The notes: generated by a model from the letters alone, not told the origin. A stretch of 54,482 bases of DNA from Tessaracoccus bendigoensis DSM 12906 (GCF_900141915.1 NZ_FQZG01000024.1:1-54482), one strand, 5' to 3'; shown: positions 18,117 to 26,505, counted from the stretch's first letter. A program made the numbers and translations.

Positions 18117-18352
18117 GCGGAGGCGACCCGGGTCGAGCCCGTCGGCTCGTCACGTCCCGATGTCGATCACCGACCGCAGCACGTCGTCTCGACGCAGCGA
18201 CTGCTGTACTGCATCGGCAGTACGCCCATCGCGTTCTGCGTGGCAGGACGCCTGTCGGTAGGGCCATGGGGAATGGGCGCGGCTGTCGGGATCGACACAG
18301 ATTCGACCGGCGTCCGTCTGGGTGGTTTGGATCTCGAGCGCACTCGAGCCAT

Positions 18353-18376
18353 ACTGGTACAAGATGCAGTACCAGT
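18353..18376. promoter_or_regulatory. Palindromic operator of the yefM-yoeB operon
   Basis: ACTGGTAC (18353-18360) and GTACCAGT (18369-18376) are perfect inverted repeats with an 8-bp spacer, ending 14 bp before the antitoxin ATG and next to its GAAGGAGGG ribosome site. Autorepression of yefM-yoeB through short TGTAC-type palindromes is known for the family. Confidence 0.7.
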
Positions 18377-18390
18377 GAAGGAGGGTTCTC

Positions 18391-18636
18391 ATGGCCGTTA
18401 CCGCGAGCGAAGCGCGCAAGAACCTGTTCCCGCTCATCCAGCAGGTGAACGAGGATCGCGCCCCTGTGGAGATCACGTCCCGCAACGGCGATGCCGTCCT
18501 GATGTCGCTCGCTGATTACGAGGCGCTGGAGGAGACCGCGCACCTGCTGCGAGTGCCGGCGAATGCGAAGCACCTCCTCGAGAGCCTGCAGCAGGCCCGT
18601 GTTGGTCAGCGTGACGAGCACGATCTCGTGCGATGA
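18391..18636 (+). CDS. yefM: YefM/Phd-type antitoxin
   Basis: An 81-residue antitoxin with the Phd/YefM fold: TASEARKNLFPLIQQVNEDR, VEITSRNGDAVLMSLADYEAL and a C-terminal toxin-wrapping tail (LLRVPANAKHLLESL). GAAGGAGG is placed well for ATG 18391. It overlaps the YoeB toxin gene by 4 bp and should repress its own promoter through the palindrome at 18353-18376. Confidence 0.92.
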   Translation: MAVTASEARKNLFPLIQQVNEDRAPVEITSRNGDAVLMSLADYEALEETAHLLRVPANAKHLLESLQQARVGQRDEHDLVR

Positions 18637-18890
18637 GGCTGGTGTTCACCCCCCACGGCTGGTCCGATTACACGCATTGGCAGAGCGCTGACCGCGCCAC
18701 TTTGATGCGGATCAACCGCCTGATCGACGATGCCCTGCGCGACCCTGCCGCCGGAATCGGAAAGCCCGAACCGCTGCGACACATGCTGGCGGGTGCGTGG
18801 TCCCGACGGATCACGGAGGAACACCGACTGGTCTACCTGGTCGACGGCGACGACCTGATCATCCTGCAGGCACGCTTCCACTACAGCTGA
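18633..18890 (+). CDS. yoeB: YoeB-type mRNA-interferase toxin
   Basis: An 85-residue toxin of the Txe/YoeB family: WSDYTHWQSADRATLMRINRL, GIGKPEPLRHMLAGAWSRRI, then TEEHRLVYLVDGDDLIILQA and the terminal RFHYS that carries the catalytic His and Tyr of the family. It cleaves mRNA in the ribosomal A site when unbound by YefM. ATG overlaps the antitoxin stop (ATGA). Confidence 0.94.
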   Translation: MRLVFTPHGWSDYTHWQSADRATLMRINRLIDDALRDPAAGIGKPEPLRHMLAGAWSRRITEEHRLVYLVDGDDLIILQARFHYS

Positions 18891-18991
18891 CCCGCCAATC
18901 TGCCGCGTGGAGGATCAGATCCTGCTTCTTGTACATGCGCCCTCGTCGGAGACGTGTCACCGGTCGGCTGCCCTGCACCATCGCGCCCTGG

Positions 18992-19339
18992 TCAGAGGTG
19001 GAGGTGCAGTCGGAGGGCATCGTCGACCTGGATCATCAGGTGGGTGGGAAGGCGGCCGATGACGGGACCCAAGCGCTCCACTGCGACCGAGCGAACTTGC
19101 TCGGCTTGGGCTCTGGAGTCGACATGGATGCCTGTCTCGGCAGCGGGGAGTAGGACCTGGAAGGGAAAGACCCGCGTGATGTTGCTGGTGACAGGTACCA
19201 CTGTGACGACGCCACGCCCCAGCCTGGCGGCCGTGGCATTGGCGTTGTCGTTGCTCACGATGACGGCCGGCCGCCGCTTGTCGGCTTCAGCCCCGCGGAC
19301 CGGTTCCAGGTCGACCAGGCGGATCTCACCGCGGAGCAT
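18992..19339 (-). CDS. mazF: MazF/PemK-type endoribonuclease toxin
   Basis: A 115-residue protein with the PemK-like barrel: MLRGEIRLVDLEPVRGAE, KRRPAVIVSNDNAN (family R-P-x-V-V-S-N motif), VVTVVPVTSNITRVFPFQV and RAQAEQVRSVAVERLG. It cleaves specific RNA sequences. I chose ATG 19339 because it places GEIRLVDL at the N-terminus and gives a 14-bp overlap with the upstream antitoxin. The frame is open to 19417 without homology. Confidence 0.9.
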   Translation of the reverse strand: MLRGEIRLVDLEPVRGAEADKRRPAVIVSNDNANATAARLGRGVVTVVPVTSNITRVFPFQVLLPAAETGIHVDSRAQAEQVRSVAVERLGPVIGRLPTHLMIQVDDALRLHLHL

Positions 19340-19565
19340 CGGCCATCCCGTCAACTGTGGCTGATTCCCAGGCGTCGGCGTCACCCGAGTCCTCCCACTC
19401 TTGCCACGCTGCCTCATAGGCGAGTTGGAGTTCCTGGTCGCCGAGTAGCCTGATCGCCTGTTGGATCGCGGCGGAACGGGACTTCAGGCCGGCGGCGTGG
19501 GCGTACTTGTCCAGGGCCGCGACCTCCTTCTCGGAGAGGCTGATGCTCAGCTTGACCTGACCCAT
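19326..19565 (-). CDS. Ribbon-helix-helix antitoxin partner of MazF
   Basis: A 79-residue protein with an N-terminal ribbon-helix-helix (KLSISLSEKEVAALDKYAHA, then LKSRSAAIQQAIRLLG) and an acidic C-terminal tail (WEDSGDADAWESATVDGM) fit to bind a toxin. It precedes mazF and overlaps it. A 24-bp palindrome lies 18 bp upstream of the start and is its probable operator. Confidence 0.88.
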   Translation of the reverse strand: MGQVKLSISLSEKEVAALDKYAHAAGLKSRSAAIQQAIRLLGDQELQLAYEAAWQEWEDSGDADAWESATVDGMADAPR

Positions 19566-19583
19566 ATGACCAGCGTACTACCG

Positions 19584-19607
19584 CCGATGCTACCTCGGTA
19601 GCATCGG
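19584..19607. promoter_or_regulatory. Palindromic operator of the RHH-mazF operon
   Basis: A perfect inverted repeat CCGATGCTACC-TC-GGTAGCATCGG with 11-bp arms. It lies 18 bp upstream of the antitoxin ATG on the minus strand, where a ribbon-helix-helix autorepressor would bind. Confidence 0.75.
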
Positions 19608-19701
19608 TCTGGACGCTGATCGGCTCGCATCGCGCCCTTATCGGGTGTGGCCGCTGCCGATGGGGTGAGACGGCGAAGTGCCTGATCGGGTGCGCCTCAG
19701 G

Positions 19702-20268
19702 TCAGTGGATCAGGACGACTTTGGTGACGACGATGCTGAGTCCCAGCCGTGCCAGGGCGATCCCGGCCAGCATCGTGCTGCGGGTTGCCGGTTCGTCTCT
19801 GAGCCTGGCGACCACGACGCCGATCAGTGCGATGCGGGCCACGATGAGGAGCTCGGCCAGGGTGGTGGTGAGCAACTGCGGCACCCCGAAGATCACCGTC
19901 AGTAGCAGCAGGGCGCTTGGGAGGAGGCCAGCGGTGAGGATGGGTGTGGAATCGCGGGTGTTGCGCTTGAGGCTGGCTTTTGACCAGGTGGTGGTGATGA
20001 CCCCGGCGAAGATGTGGACGAGGAAGGTCGACACGGCGGTGGCAAGCACCGTCACCACGCTTTGACCGGTGATCGTGCTGAGGGAGACCTGGACCAGCGC
20101 CGCCAGGACCAGGACGTTGCCATAGACGAAGGCGGTGGTGCGGTGGGTGATGTCTTCGGCGGGCAGGGGCTTGTCGCGAGGAACCATGCGGTGGCGGAAC
20201 CAGCGGCGGAGCGAGGGTGCCGACGCCACGGAATCGGGTCCCGCGGCGCGGCTGTCCGGGTTGCTCAT
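19702..20268 (-). CDS. Four- to five-helix membrane protein of unknown function
   Basis: A 188-residue protein starting at ATG 20268, which overlaps the SDR stop by 4 bp. After a basic cytoplasmic N-terminus (RRWFRHRMVPRDKPLPAEDI) come hydrophobic segments TAFVYGNVLVLAALVQVSL, VLATAVSTFLVHIFAGVI, AGLLPSALLLLTVIFGV, ELLIVARIALIGVVVARL and LARLGLSIVVTKVVLIH. I recognise no named family. Its tight coupling to an SDR oxidoreductase and an epimerase-like gene suggests one leftward operon, perhaps for a lipid or secondary metabolite handled at the membrane. Confidence 0.75.
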   Translation of the reverse strand: MSNPDSRAAGPDSVASAPSLRRWFRHRMVPRDKPLPAEDITHRTTAFVYGNVLVLAALVQVSLSTITGQSVVTVLATAVSTFLVHIFAGVITTTWSKASLKRNTRDSTPILTAGLLPSALLLLTVIFGVPQLLTTTLAELLIVARIALIGVVVARLRDEPATRSTMLAGIALARLGLSIVVTKVVLIH

Positions 20269-21188
20269 GCGGCCAGGGCCGGGGCCAATGGGCGTGTCTT
20301 CGGTTCCTGGGTGTTGGTTGGCCGGCGTAGGGCGGAGAGGACCGAGGGGCTCGTGCTGACGACGCCGCCGTCGCACAGGATGTCGGTTCCGGTCAGGTAT
20401 CCCGCTTCGGGGCCGGCGCAGAACGCGATCAGGGCCGCCAGCTCTTCGGGGCGACCGAACCGGGCGATCGGGGCATCGCTGAGGTATGAACTGGTGGATT
20501 CGGCCTCGGCGGCACCCATGGGGGTGTCGACGTAGCCGGGCGATACCGACAAGACGCGCAGTCCGAGCTTTCCGAAGCGCGCGGCGTTGGTGCGGGCGAG
20601 CCAGATGACGTAGTCCTTTGAGATCGCGTAGGCCAGGCCGGCGCGGTGGGAGGGGGACAGGAGGGCCAGGAGCCTGGTGACCCGGTTGATGAACTCGTCT
20701 GGTGCGGTGGTCGCTAGGGGGTAGAGGCGCCGCGGCAGCACCATTGACGGGACCAGGTGGGCCGCCACCGATGACACGTCGATGAGGCAGCCGCCGGGTT
20801 GCAGCACGGGGGCGAACGCCTGGTGTACGTGGGCGGTGCCGAGCGCGTTGACGCGGAGCAGTTCCTCGGCATCTCCCATGTGGGGTGACATTCCTGCGGC
20901 GTGGACGACGGTGGTCACCGGTCCCAGCTCGGCCGCGATGCGTGCCAACCCGTCGACGGACCTGGCATCGGCGACGTCGCACATGAGGATCAGCACATCG
21001 AGGCCCTCAGCTCTCAGCTCTGCGGCGGTGTCGCTCAGCTTGCTCTGCGTCCGGCCCGCCAGGATGATGCGATGCTCGGCCATGGCCCGAGCGGTGGCCT
21101 TGCCGATCCCGCTGCCTCCGCCGGTGATGACGCACACCGGGCGCAGGGCGGGGTTCGTCGGATTGAGGGGTCGCTGGTTCGGGTTCAT
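20265..21188 (-). CDS. Short-chain dehydrogenase/reductase
   Basis: A 307-residue SDR. The cofactor loop is VITGGGSGIGKATARAMAE, the NNAG-equivalent is VVHAAGMSP, the catalytic Ser lies in LIDVSSVAAHL and the YxxxK pair is YAISK. A C-terminal glycine block (LTGTDILCDGGV) is standard for classical SDRs. AGGAGA precedes ATG 21188. It sits between the epimerase-like pseudogene upstream and the membrane protein downstream with a 4-bp overlap to the latter. It reduces or oxidises an unidentified alcohol or ketone in the cytoplasm. Confidence 0.88.
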   Translation of the reverse strand: MNPNQRPLNPTNPALRPVCVITGGGSGIGKATARAMAEHRIILAGRTQSKLSDTAAELRAEGLDVLILMCDVADARSVDGLARIAAELGPVTTVVHAAGMSPHMGDAEELLRVNALGTAHVHQAFAPVLQPGGCLIDVSSVAAHLVPSMVLPRRLYPLATTAPDEFINRVTRLLALLSPSHRAGLAYAISKDYVIWLARTNAARFGKLGLRVLSVSPGYVDTPMGAAEAESTSSYLSDAPIARFGRPEELAALIAFCAGPEAGYLTGTDILCDGGVVSTSPSVLSALRRPTNTQEPKTRPLAPALAA

Positions 21189-21229
21189 CGGTTCTCCTGG
21201 GGTTTCGTGGTTGCCTGGGGGTGTCGGTG

Positions 21230-22293
21230 TCACGCGGCGACGGCGGTGGACGGGGTCGTGGCGGCCACGGTGTCGAGGCGTCCTTCGTGCCTGAGCCATT
21301 CGATGGTGTCGGTAATGGATTCGGCGAACGGACGGGTGTTGAAGCCGAGTTCGGTCCTCGCCTTGGACGAGTCGAAGTCGTTGTTGCGGGTGAGGTTGTA
21401 GATCGCGAAGCTCGTCAGCTTGGCGGGTTTGTTGGTGAGGCTCCGGGTGAGGTCGCTGACCCGGCCGAGGACGGTTCCGGCCCAGGCGGGCAGGATGGTC
21501 TTGACCTCTTTGGTGCCGGTTGCCTCGCTGAGCAGGTGGAACATTTCGCGCATGGTCACGCACTCGTTGCCGAGGATGTAGCCCTCGCCTTTGCGGCCGT
21601 GCTCGCAGGCGGCGACGATGGCGTCGGCCAGATCGCGGGCGTCGACGGCGTTGAAGCTGCCGGCGACTCCCATCGGCATGTTCCCGGCGCAGTAGTCGAG
21701 GATGAAGCTGGCGACCGGGCCGTAGGCGTAGTCGTCGGGGCCGCAGATGCCGGTCGGGTAGACCAGGGTCGCGTCGAGGCCATCCTCGCGGACGGCGTCG
21801 AGCACGAGTTGGGCGGCCATCGCCTTGGACTGGCCGTAGTACCCGACGACCTGTTCGGGATCGAAGTGGTCGATTTCGGTGATCGGGGTGCCCTTCGGCT
21901 GGTCCGGGATCGCACCGGTGGAGCCGACGTAGACGAGTTTCCGGACCTGGTTGGCCAGGCAGGTGTGATGATGTTGCGAGTACCGGTGACGTTGACGTCG
22001 TGGACCAACTGGCTGTATCCGCTGTTGACGGTGACGACGGCGGCGCAGTGGATCACGACGAGGTCGTCGGTGCCGGTGTCGGCGAAGAAGCGCTCGAGGC
22101 TGGCCGGGTTGGTGACGTCGCCTTCGTAGAGGGCGACAGCGGCGGGGACTCGGCTCGCGGCCGGGTCGCCAGCGAGGACCAGCCCGCGGACCCGGCGCCC
22201 CTCGGAGAGGAGCTTCGCGGCCACGGAGCTGCCGAGATTGCCCGCGACGCCGGTGACGAGGTAGCAGGTGTTGTTGCGGTCTTGGGTGTTCAT
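21230..22293 (-). pseudogene. NAD-dependent epimerase/extended SDR with a 1-nt frameshift
   Basis: ATG 22293 begins MNTQDRNNTCYLVTGVAGNL with a Rossmann motif TGVAGNLGSSVA and runs to NVTGTRNIIT. The rest of the protein (HTCLANQVRKLVYVGSTG, YYGQSKAMAAQLVLDAV, PTGICGPDDYAYGPVASF, to the end at 21230) is in the next frame. The break lies at 21966-21967: one C added there would restore AsnIleIleHisThrCys and a continuous product of about 354 residues with a normal YxxxK site. It is a real mutation or a sequencing indel; both halves look otherwise intact. It is first in a leftward group with the SDR and membrane protein. Confidence 0.8.
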
Positions 22294-22696
22294 TTGGGTG
22301 CCTTTCGTGGCAGTGGGTGAAGTCGTCTTCAGTGCTTTAATCCTCATCGCTGACGAGGCATCCGCCATCCGCTGCGCGCGGTGATCCCTGCTACCGCATC
22401 CGCGGTACAGCGTGTTGCTGGAACCCCGCGGACAGCTACCGCAAGCTGTGAACCGCAGCCACCCGCAGAGGCACCTTCGCCGGTGGACAAGAGCGCCATT
22501 CGGGCGACGGACTTCGTCCTCGTCGGTCGACGCAGTACTCCGGCGTGCACAGATCTCTCGATTTGCCCGGATGAGGCCGGTTTGAGGGGCCGCCTCGACG
22601 TATGCAGAGATTGGTGCACGCCACCCCGGAGGCGCGCCCCGCTGTTACTGTCGAATGGACTTCAAGTAGACCGTCACGCTCGCTGAGGAGTGCAAC
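22294..22696. other. Intergenic stretch with palindromic element and no gene
   Basis: It contains element A copy 3 (22545-22619) and the GAGGAG ribosome site of the GH3 gene. The 22340-22540 part shows no protein-like frame on either strand that I would trust. It separates the leftward epimerase group from the rightward GH3 gene, so both promoters should be here. Confidence 0.5.
22545..22619. repeat. Dispersed palindromic element A, copy 3 (75 bp)
   Basis: Ends GTGCACAGATCTCT and AGAGATTGGTGCAC. One base near the right end differs from copy 2 at 11271-11345; the inner GAGGC...GCCTC stem is the same. Such near-identity at two distant sites points to recent spread or conversion. It lies 78 bp upstream of the GH3 start. 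Confidence 0.82.
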
Positions 22697-24970
22697 ATGG
22701 CTGGCGCCGCTGCCCCCAATCTGGCCGATCTTCCGTTCCTGGACCCCGCACTCCCCGTTGCGGAACGCGTCGCCGATCTCGTCTCCCGGATGAGCGTGGA
22801 GGAAAAGGTCGGCCAGATGCTTCAGCTCGACGCCCGCCAGGACATCGAGGATCAGGTGCTGCGGGTCCGCGCGGGCTCCCTGCTGCATGCGTCGTCGGAG
22901 CGCCTCGAGCTGGCCCATCGCCTCGTCGAGCAGACCCGGTTGAAGATCCCCCTCCTGATCGGCGACGACTGCATCCACGGGCACTCCTTCTGGGAGGGGG
23001 CCACCATCTATCCGACGCAGCTCGCGATGGCCGCCTCCTGGGACCCCGATCTCCTTGAACGGGTGGCGCGGGCGACCGCCGTGGAGGTGGCGGCGACCGG
23101 CATCCACTGGACGTTCTCTCCGGTGTTGTGCATCGCGCGCGACCTGCGCTGGGGACGGGTGGGCGAGACCTTCGGCGAAGATCCGTTCCTCATCGGCGAG
23201 TTGGCCTCGGCGATGGTGCGCGGCTACCAGGGGGCGGGGTTCACCGACCCCACCGCGATCCTCGCCACGGCCAAACACTTCGTCGGCTACTCCGAGACCC
23301 AGGGCGGCCGCGACGCCAGCGAATCCGACATCTCGCGACGCAAGCTCCGGTCGTGGTTCCTGCCACCCTTCGAGAGGGTGGCCCGTGAGGGCTGCGGCAC
23401 CTTCATGCTCGGCTACCAGTCGATGGACGGCGTCCCGATCACCGTCAACGAGTGGGTCCTCAGCGACGTGCTCCGGGGCGAGTGGGGCTACCCGGGCATC
23501 CTGGTCACCGACTGGGACAATGTCGGGCGCATGGTGTGGGAGCAGAAGGTCCAGCCCGACTACGCCCACGCCTCGGCGGCGGCCGTCCTGGCGGGCAACG
23601 ACCTCATCATGAACACGCCCGGCTTCTTCGAGGGCGCCCAGGAGGCCATCGCGTCTGGCCTGCTCGCCGAATCCGACCTCGACCAGGCCGTCAGCCGGAT
23701 CCTGACGCTGAAGTTCGAGCTCGGCCTGTTCGAGAACCCCCGTCGACCTGACCGGGAACGCATCGCTGCCGTCATCGGCTCGAAGGAGCATGCGCAGCTG
23801 AACCTCGAGGCCGCCAGGCGCTCGCTGGTGCTGCTGCGAAACGACGGCGTCCTTCCGCTCGACCCGGCAGGGGCACCGCGTCGGATCGCCGTGGTCGGCC
23901 CGCTGGCTGACGACGCCCAGTGGCAGCTCGGCGACTGGGCGGGAGGCTCGGGGCAGGCCGACTGGATCGACTCCCAGCCGCGCGACATGATCACCACCGT
24001 CGTCGACGGCCTGCGCGCCGAGGTGCCAGCGGGCTGGTCGGTCACCTTCGCCCGCGGCGCAGAGATCGCCCAGTTCACCCCCCACCCCGACGGACCGACC
24101 TTCCCCGACGGCCAGCCGCGGATGCCGATGGTGACGGCGATCCCGCCGGACGAGGCGGCCATCGCCGAGGCTGTGGCGCAGGCGGAGACGGCCGACCTGG
24201 TGGTCGCGGTCGTGGGTGACTGCGTCGCCTTGACCGGGGAGGCGCGTTCGACCGCGACGCTCGAACTCGTCGGTGGCCAGGTCGCCTTGCTGGACGCGGT
24301 CGCCGCGACAGGCAAGCCGCTGGTCGTGGTCTTGATGGCATCCAAGCCCCACGTGCTGCCGCCCTCCGCGCTGGAGGCCGCCGCACTGCTCTGGGTGGGC
24401 AACCCCGGCATGGAGGGCGGAAAGGCCATCGCCGAGGTGCTGCTCGGGCTCACCGAACCGACGGGGCGGTTGCCGATCTCGTTCGCCAGGCACGCGGGCC
24501 AACTGCCGACGTACTACAACCAGATCCGTGGGCAACACGGCGACCGCTACGCCGACCTCACGCAGGAGCCGACGTTCGCATTCGGCGACGGCCTGTCGTA
24601 CACGAGCGTCGAGTACGCCGACCTGACGCTGCAACGCGACCGTCTGGAGGCGTCCGGGACCTTGGTGGCCGACGTCACGGTGCGCAACACCGGCGACCGG
24701 CCGACCCGTGAGACGGTTCAGGCGTATGTGTCCGACCTGGTGACGTCGGCCAGTTGGGCGGCTGTGGAGCTGAAGGCTTACCGTCAGGTCGACCTCGCAC
24801 CCGGGGCGACCGAGGTCGTCCGGATCGAGATCCCCGTCGCCTCCCTTACGATCGTCGACGCGCGGGGTGAGCGGGTCGTCGAGCCGGGTGAGTTCGAGTT
24901 GCGCGTCGGGCCATCGTCGAGGCGCGAGACGCAGTTGACGGAGGTCTTCACGGTCGTCGCGCCGGCCTGA
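22697..24970 (+). CDS. GH3 family beta-glucosidase
   Basis: A 757-residue glycoside hydrolase with no signal peptide, hence cytoplasmic. The N-terminal barrel has IPLLIGDDCIHG, the KHF-GY substrate block (ATAKHFVGYSETQGGRD) and the catalytic nucleophile Asp in GYPGILVTDWDN. The alpha/beta sandwich domain follows (SLVLLRNDGVLPLD, LPISFARHAGQLPTYYN), then the fibronectin-III-like tail (EPGEFELRVGPSS). GAGGAG precedes ATG 22697. It hydrolyses beta-linked glucosides, or xylosides, taken up by the cell. A related tail fragment lies at 17940-18116, so two GH3 genes once existed in this region. Confidence 0.92.
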   Translation: MAGAAAPNLADLPFLDPALPVAERVADLVSRMSVEEKVGQMLQLDARQDIEDQVLRVRAGSLLHASSERLELAHRLVEQTRLKIPLLIGDDCIHGHSFWEGATIYPTQLAMAASWDPDLLERVARATAVEVAATGIHWTFSPVLCIARDLRWGRVGETFGEDPFLIGELASAMVRGYQGAGFTDPTAILATAKHFVGYSETQGGRDASESDISRRKLRSWFLPPFERVAREGCGTFMLGYQSMDGVPITVNEWVLSDVLRGEWGYPGILVTDWDNVGRMVWEQKVQPDYAHASAAAVLAGNDLIMNTPGFFEGAQEAIASGLLAESDLDQAVSRILTLKFELGLFENPRRPDRERIAAVIGSKEHAQLNLEAARRSLVLLRNDGVLPLDPAGAPRRIAVVGPLADDAQWQLGDWAGGSGQADWIDSQPRDMITTVVDGLRAEVPAGWSVTFARGAEIAQFTPHPDGPTFPDGQPRMPMVTAIPPDEAAIAEAVAQAETADLVVAVVGDCVALTGEARSTATLELVGGQVALLDAVAATGKPLVVVLMASKPHVLPPSALEAAALLWVGNPGMEGGKAIAEVLLGLTEPTGRLPISFARHAGQLPTYYNQIRGQHGDRYADLTQEPTFAFGDGLSYTSVEYADLTLQRDRLEASGTLVADVTVRNTGDRPTRETVQAYVSDLVTSASWAAVELKAYRQVDLAPGATEVVRIEIPVASLTIVDARGERVVEPGEFELRVGPSSRRETQLTEVFTVVAPA

Positions 24971-25122
24971 GGAGGCGTGCCCGGGCATCCGGGGCGGGGC
25001 TCGGCGCCATCTGACGCGAGTGTCGAGTTCTCAGCAGACGGGGGCTCTCGGCAGGTGCGTGTGGGTTTGCGCGGGATCCTGGGATGCGTCGTCGGGTCGT
25101 CGCGGCTTTGGGTTGGGTGGAG

Positions 25123-25216
25123 GTTTGAGCAGGATTTGCAAGTCAATCGTCGTCGGGGTGCGTTGTCTGCTGACGATGCCGTCGGGCTCGGAATGAGTGT
25201 CGAATCCTGCTCAAAC
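25123..25216. repeat. Dispersed palindromic element B, copy 1 (94 bp)
   Basis: Perfect 14-bp ends GTTTGAGCAGGATT and AATCCTGCTCAAAC. A 21-bp inner block starting GCGTTGTCTGC (about 25160-25180) occurs, reversed, in copy 2 at 28319-28339. The element sits in the 409-bp gap after the GH3 gene; the flanking 24971-25122 shows no gene. Confidence 0.8.
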
Positions 25217-25259
25217 CCGCAGCCAGCCACAGCACCGACGGCGGAGCATTTTGCGTCCT

Positions 25260-25305
25260 TAACTTCGCGATGTTGGTTCACTGATGAACCAACATCGCGA
25301 AGTTA
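25260..25305. repeat. Perfect 21-bp hairpin
   Basis: Arms of 21 bp (20-bp part AACTTCGCGATGTTGGTTCA at 25261-25280 and its exact complement at 25285-25304) surround a 4-bp CTGA loop. It is lower in GC than the surroundings. It lies 75 bp upstream of the small-protein/nucleotidyltransferase pair. It may be a terminator, a REP-like repeat or an operator. Confidence 0.8.
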
Positions 25306-25379
25306 GCGAGGGGACCGATCCGAGTGGAGCGCCCCATCCACCGTCAACCGTAGAATGGCGGCCTAGGAAGGAGGACGCC

Positions 25380-25802
25380 GTGACCCAGCAGACCACACCT
25401 CCCCTTGATCGGAAGCGGTGGTGGCCGACCGCGAGCGAGATCGCCGACGATGTCCGCACCAACCTCGCAGCCGGGGACGAGGACCACGCCCTGCGCATGC
25501 TGATCGACGGCGTCAACTACCTCCCCGACGCCCACGCCGCAGGTCGCCTGGGCGAGGCCCTCGTCGAGCCTGAGAGCATCGGCGACTCTCGCTGGGACGC
25601 CCTCCTGGCCGGGGCCATCCGGTACCGCCTCCACCAGAGCGGCCTGCCCGCCCCCCGGTGGACGCGCAAAGAGCCCCTGGACACCTTCTGGTGGCCCGCA
25701 GCGACCTGGGCCTCACAGGCGTACAACGACATGGCGCATACGCCCGCCGAACTGCTGCGCCTCGGTATCTTCCTCGACGACAGGGCGTTTACATCAGCAT
25801 GA
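25380..25802 (+). CDS. Small protein paired with a nucleotidyltransferase (possible antitoxin)
   Basis: A 140-residue cytoplasmic protein starting at GTG 25380 behind a near-perfect AGGAAGGAGG. It reads TASEIADDVRTNLAAGDEDH, ALRMLIDGVNYLPDAH, LPAPRWTRKEPLDTFWWPA and HTPAELLRLGIFLDDRAF. It is helical and acidic with a Trp-rich C-terminal part. I recognise the pattern (a protein of this kind directly upstream of an AbiEii/DUF6036-type nucleotidyltransferase, 4-bp ATGA overlap) from putative toxin-antitoxin pairs, but not a named family. Confidence 0.72.
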   Translation: MTQQTTPPLDRKRWWPTASEIADDVRTNLAAGDEDHALRMLIDGVNYLPDAHAAGRLGEALVEPESIGDSRWDALLAGAIRYRLHQSGLPAPRWTRKEPLDTFWWPAATWASQAYNDMAHTPAELLRLGIFLDDRAFTSA

Positions 25803-26374
25803 GCGACGGCGGGCGGGACCTTTCCCGCGAACAACTCATCGATCTCCTCACAGAAGTCGGGCAGCTTCTGCTCGACCAGGATACGGAGGCGGCAATCTAC
25901 GTGGTCGGTGGGGCGGCAATGGCGATTTCGTACCAGTCGCGTCGCGTCACCCGCGACGTCGATGCGACGCTCCGGGCGGGCGGCGAAGCGTTCTGGACGG
26001 CGGTGGACACGGTTGCCTCTCGGCACGGCCTCGGCCCGGACTGGATCAACAACCACGCGACCCCCTTTATGACCAACGAGCCCGACTGCGACGCCGCCGA
26101 ACTCACGCTTCCAGGCCTGAGGATCGTGGTCGCCTCCGCGGAGCATCTGATCGCGATGAAGCTGCGCGCCATGCGACCCAGAGACATCTCTGATCTGGAG
26201 CTACTCTTCCGGCAAGCAGGAATCACCAGCCCTCAGCAGGCGGCGGACATCCACAATCGGTTGTTCGATGATTCCTACATCGGCTACTTCGATCCCGATG
26301 AAGCCCTGTATGCGGCAACGACCGTCTTCCAGAAGGCCGCAGCAGAGGGTCGACCTATCGGACCGGGCACCTAA
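25799..26374 (+). CDS. Nucleotidyltransferase (DUF6036/AbiEii-like), possible toxin
   Basis: A 191-residue protein with a nucleotidyltransferase core: YVVGGAAMAISYQSRRVTRD, then VDATL giving the D-x-D of RDVDATL, and VVASAEHLIAMKLRAMRPRD, the helix typical of AbiEii-type enzymes, followed by SDLELLFRQAG. Enzymes of this group add nucleotides to tRNA or other targets and act as toxins or abortive-infection effectors. ATG 25799 overlaps the small upstream gene, which would be the antitoxin. It is flanked by two inverted copies of palindromic element B. Confidence 0.78.
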   Translation: MSDGGRDLSREQLIDLLTEVGQLLLDQDTEAAIYVVGGAAMAISYQSRRVTRDVDATLRAGGEAFWTAVDTVASRHGLGPDWINNHATPFMTNEPDCDAAELTLPGLRIVVASAEHLIAMKLRAMRPRDISDLELLFRQAGITSPQQAADIHNRLFDDSYIGYFDPDEALYAATTVFQKAAAEGRPIGPGT

Positions 26375-26505
26375 GCATCGCTGAGGACGAAGCGGCGCGG
26401 GTTCTCCACCACGCGTCCGCCCCGAATGCCCGGGAAGTGAGCGGGGATGATGAGGTCTCCGGTGACGGCGGCCTCATCGGCGATCGCGTTCCTGACGGCG
26501 GTCGT
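26371..26505 (-). pseudogene. C-terminal fragment of a metallo-beta-lactamase-fold hydrolase
   Basis: The minus strand encodes DEAAVTGDLIIPAHFPGIRG and GRVVENPRRFVLSDA followed by a stop at 26371. The IPAHFPG and terminal strand pattern resembles the end of MBL-fold hydrolases. No upstream part exists; it joins a plus-strand dehydrogenase fragment. Identification rests on a short stretch. Confidence 0.4.

Noticed and set aside
18150..18485. 111-codon minus-strand ORF upstream of yefM
   Set aside because: It runs antisense through the yefM promoter and start, and shows no convincing domain.
22436..24988. 850-codon ORF on the minus strand
   Set aside because: It is the antisense of the GH3 glucosidase, with a composition of Arg, Gly and His typical of a high-GC shadow frame and no domain.
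25260..25305. Integron attC site
   Set aside because: It is a simple perfect hairpin without the attC core motifs, and no integron integrase is nearby.
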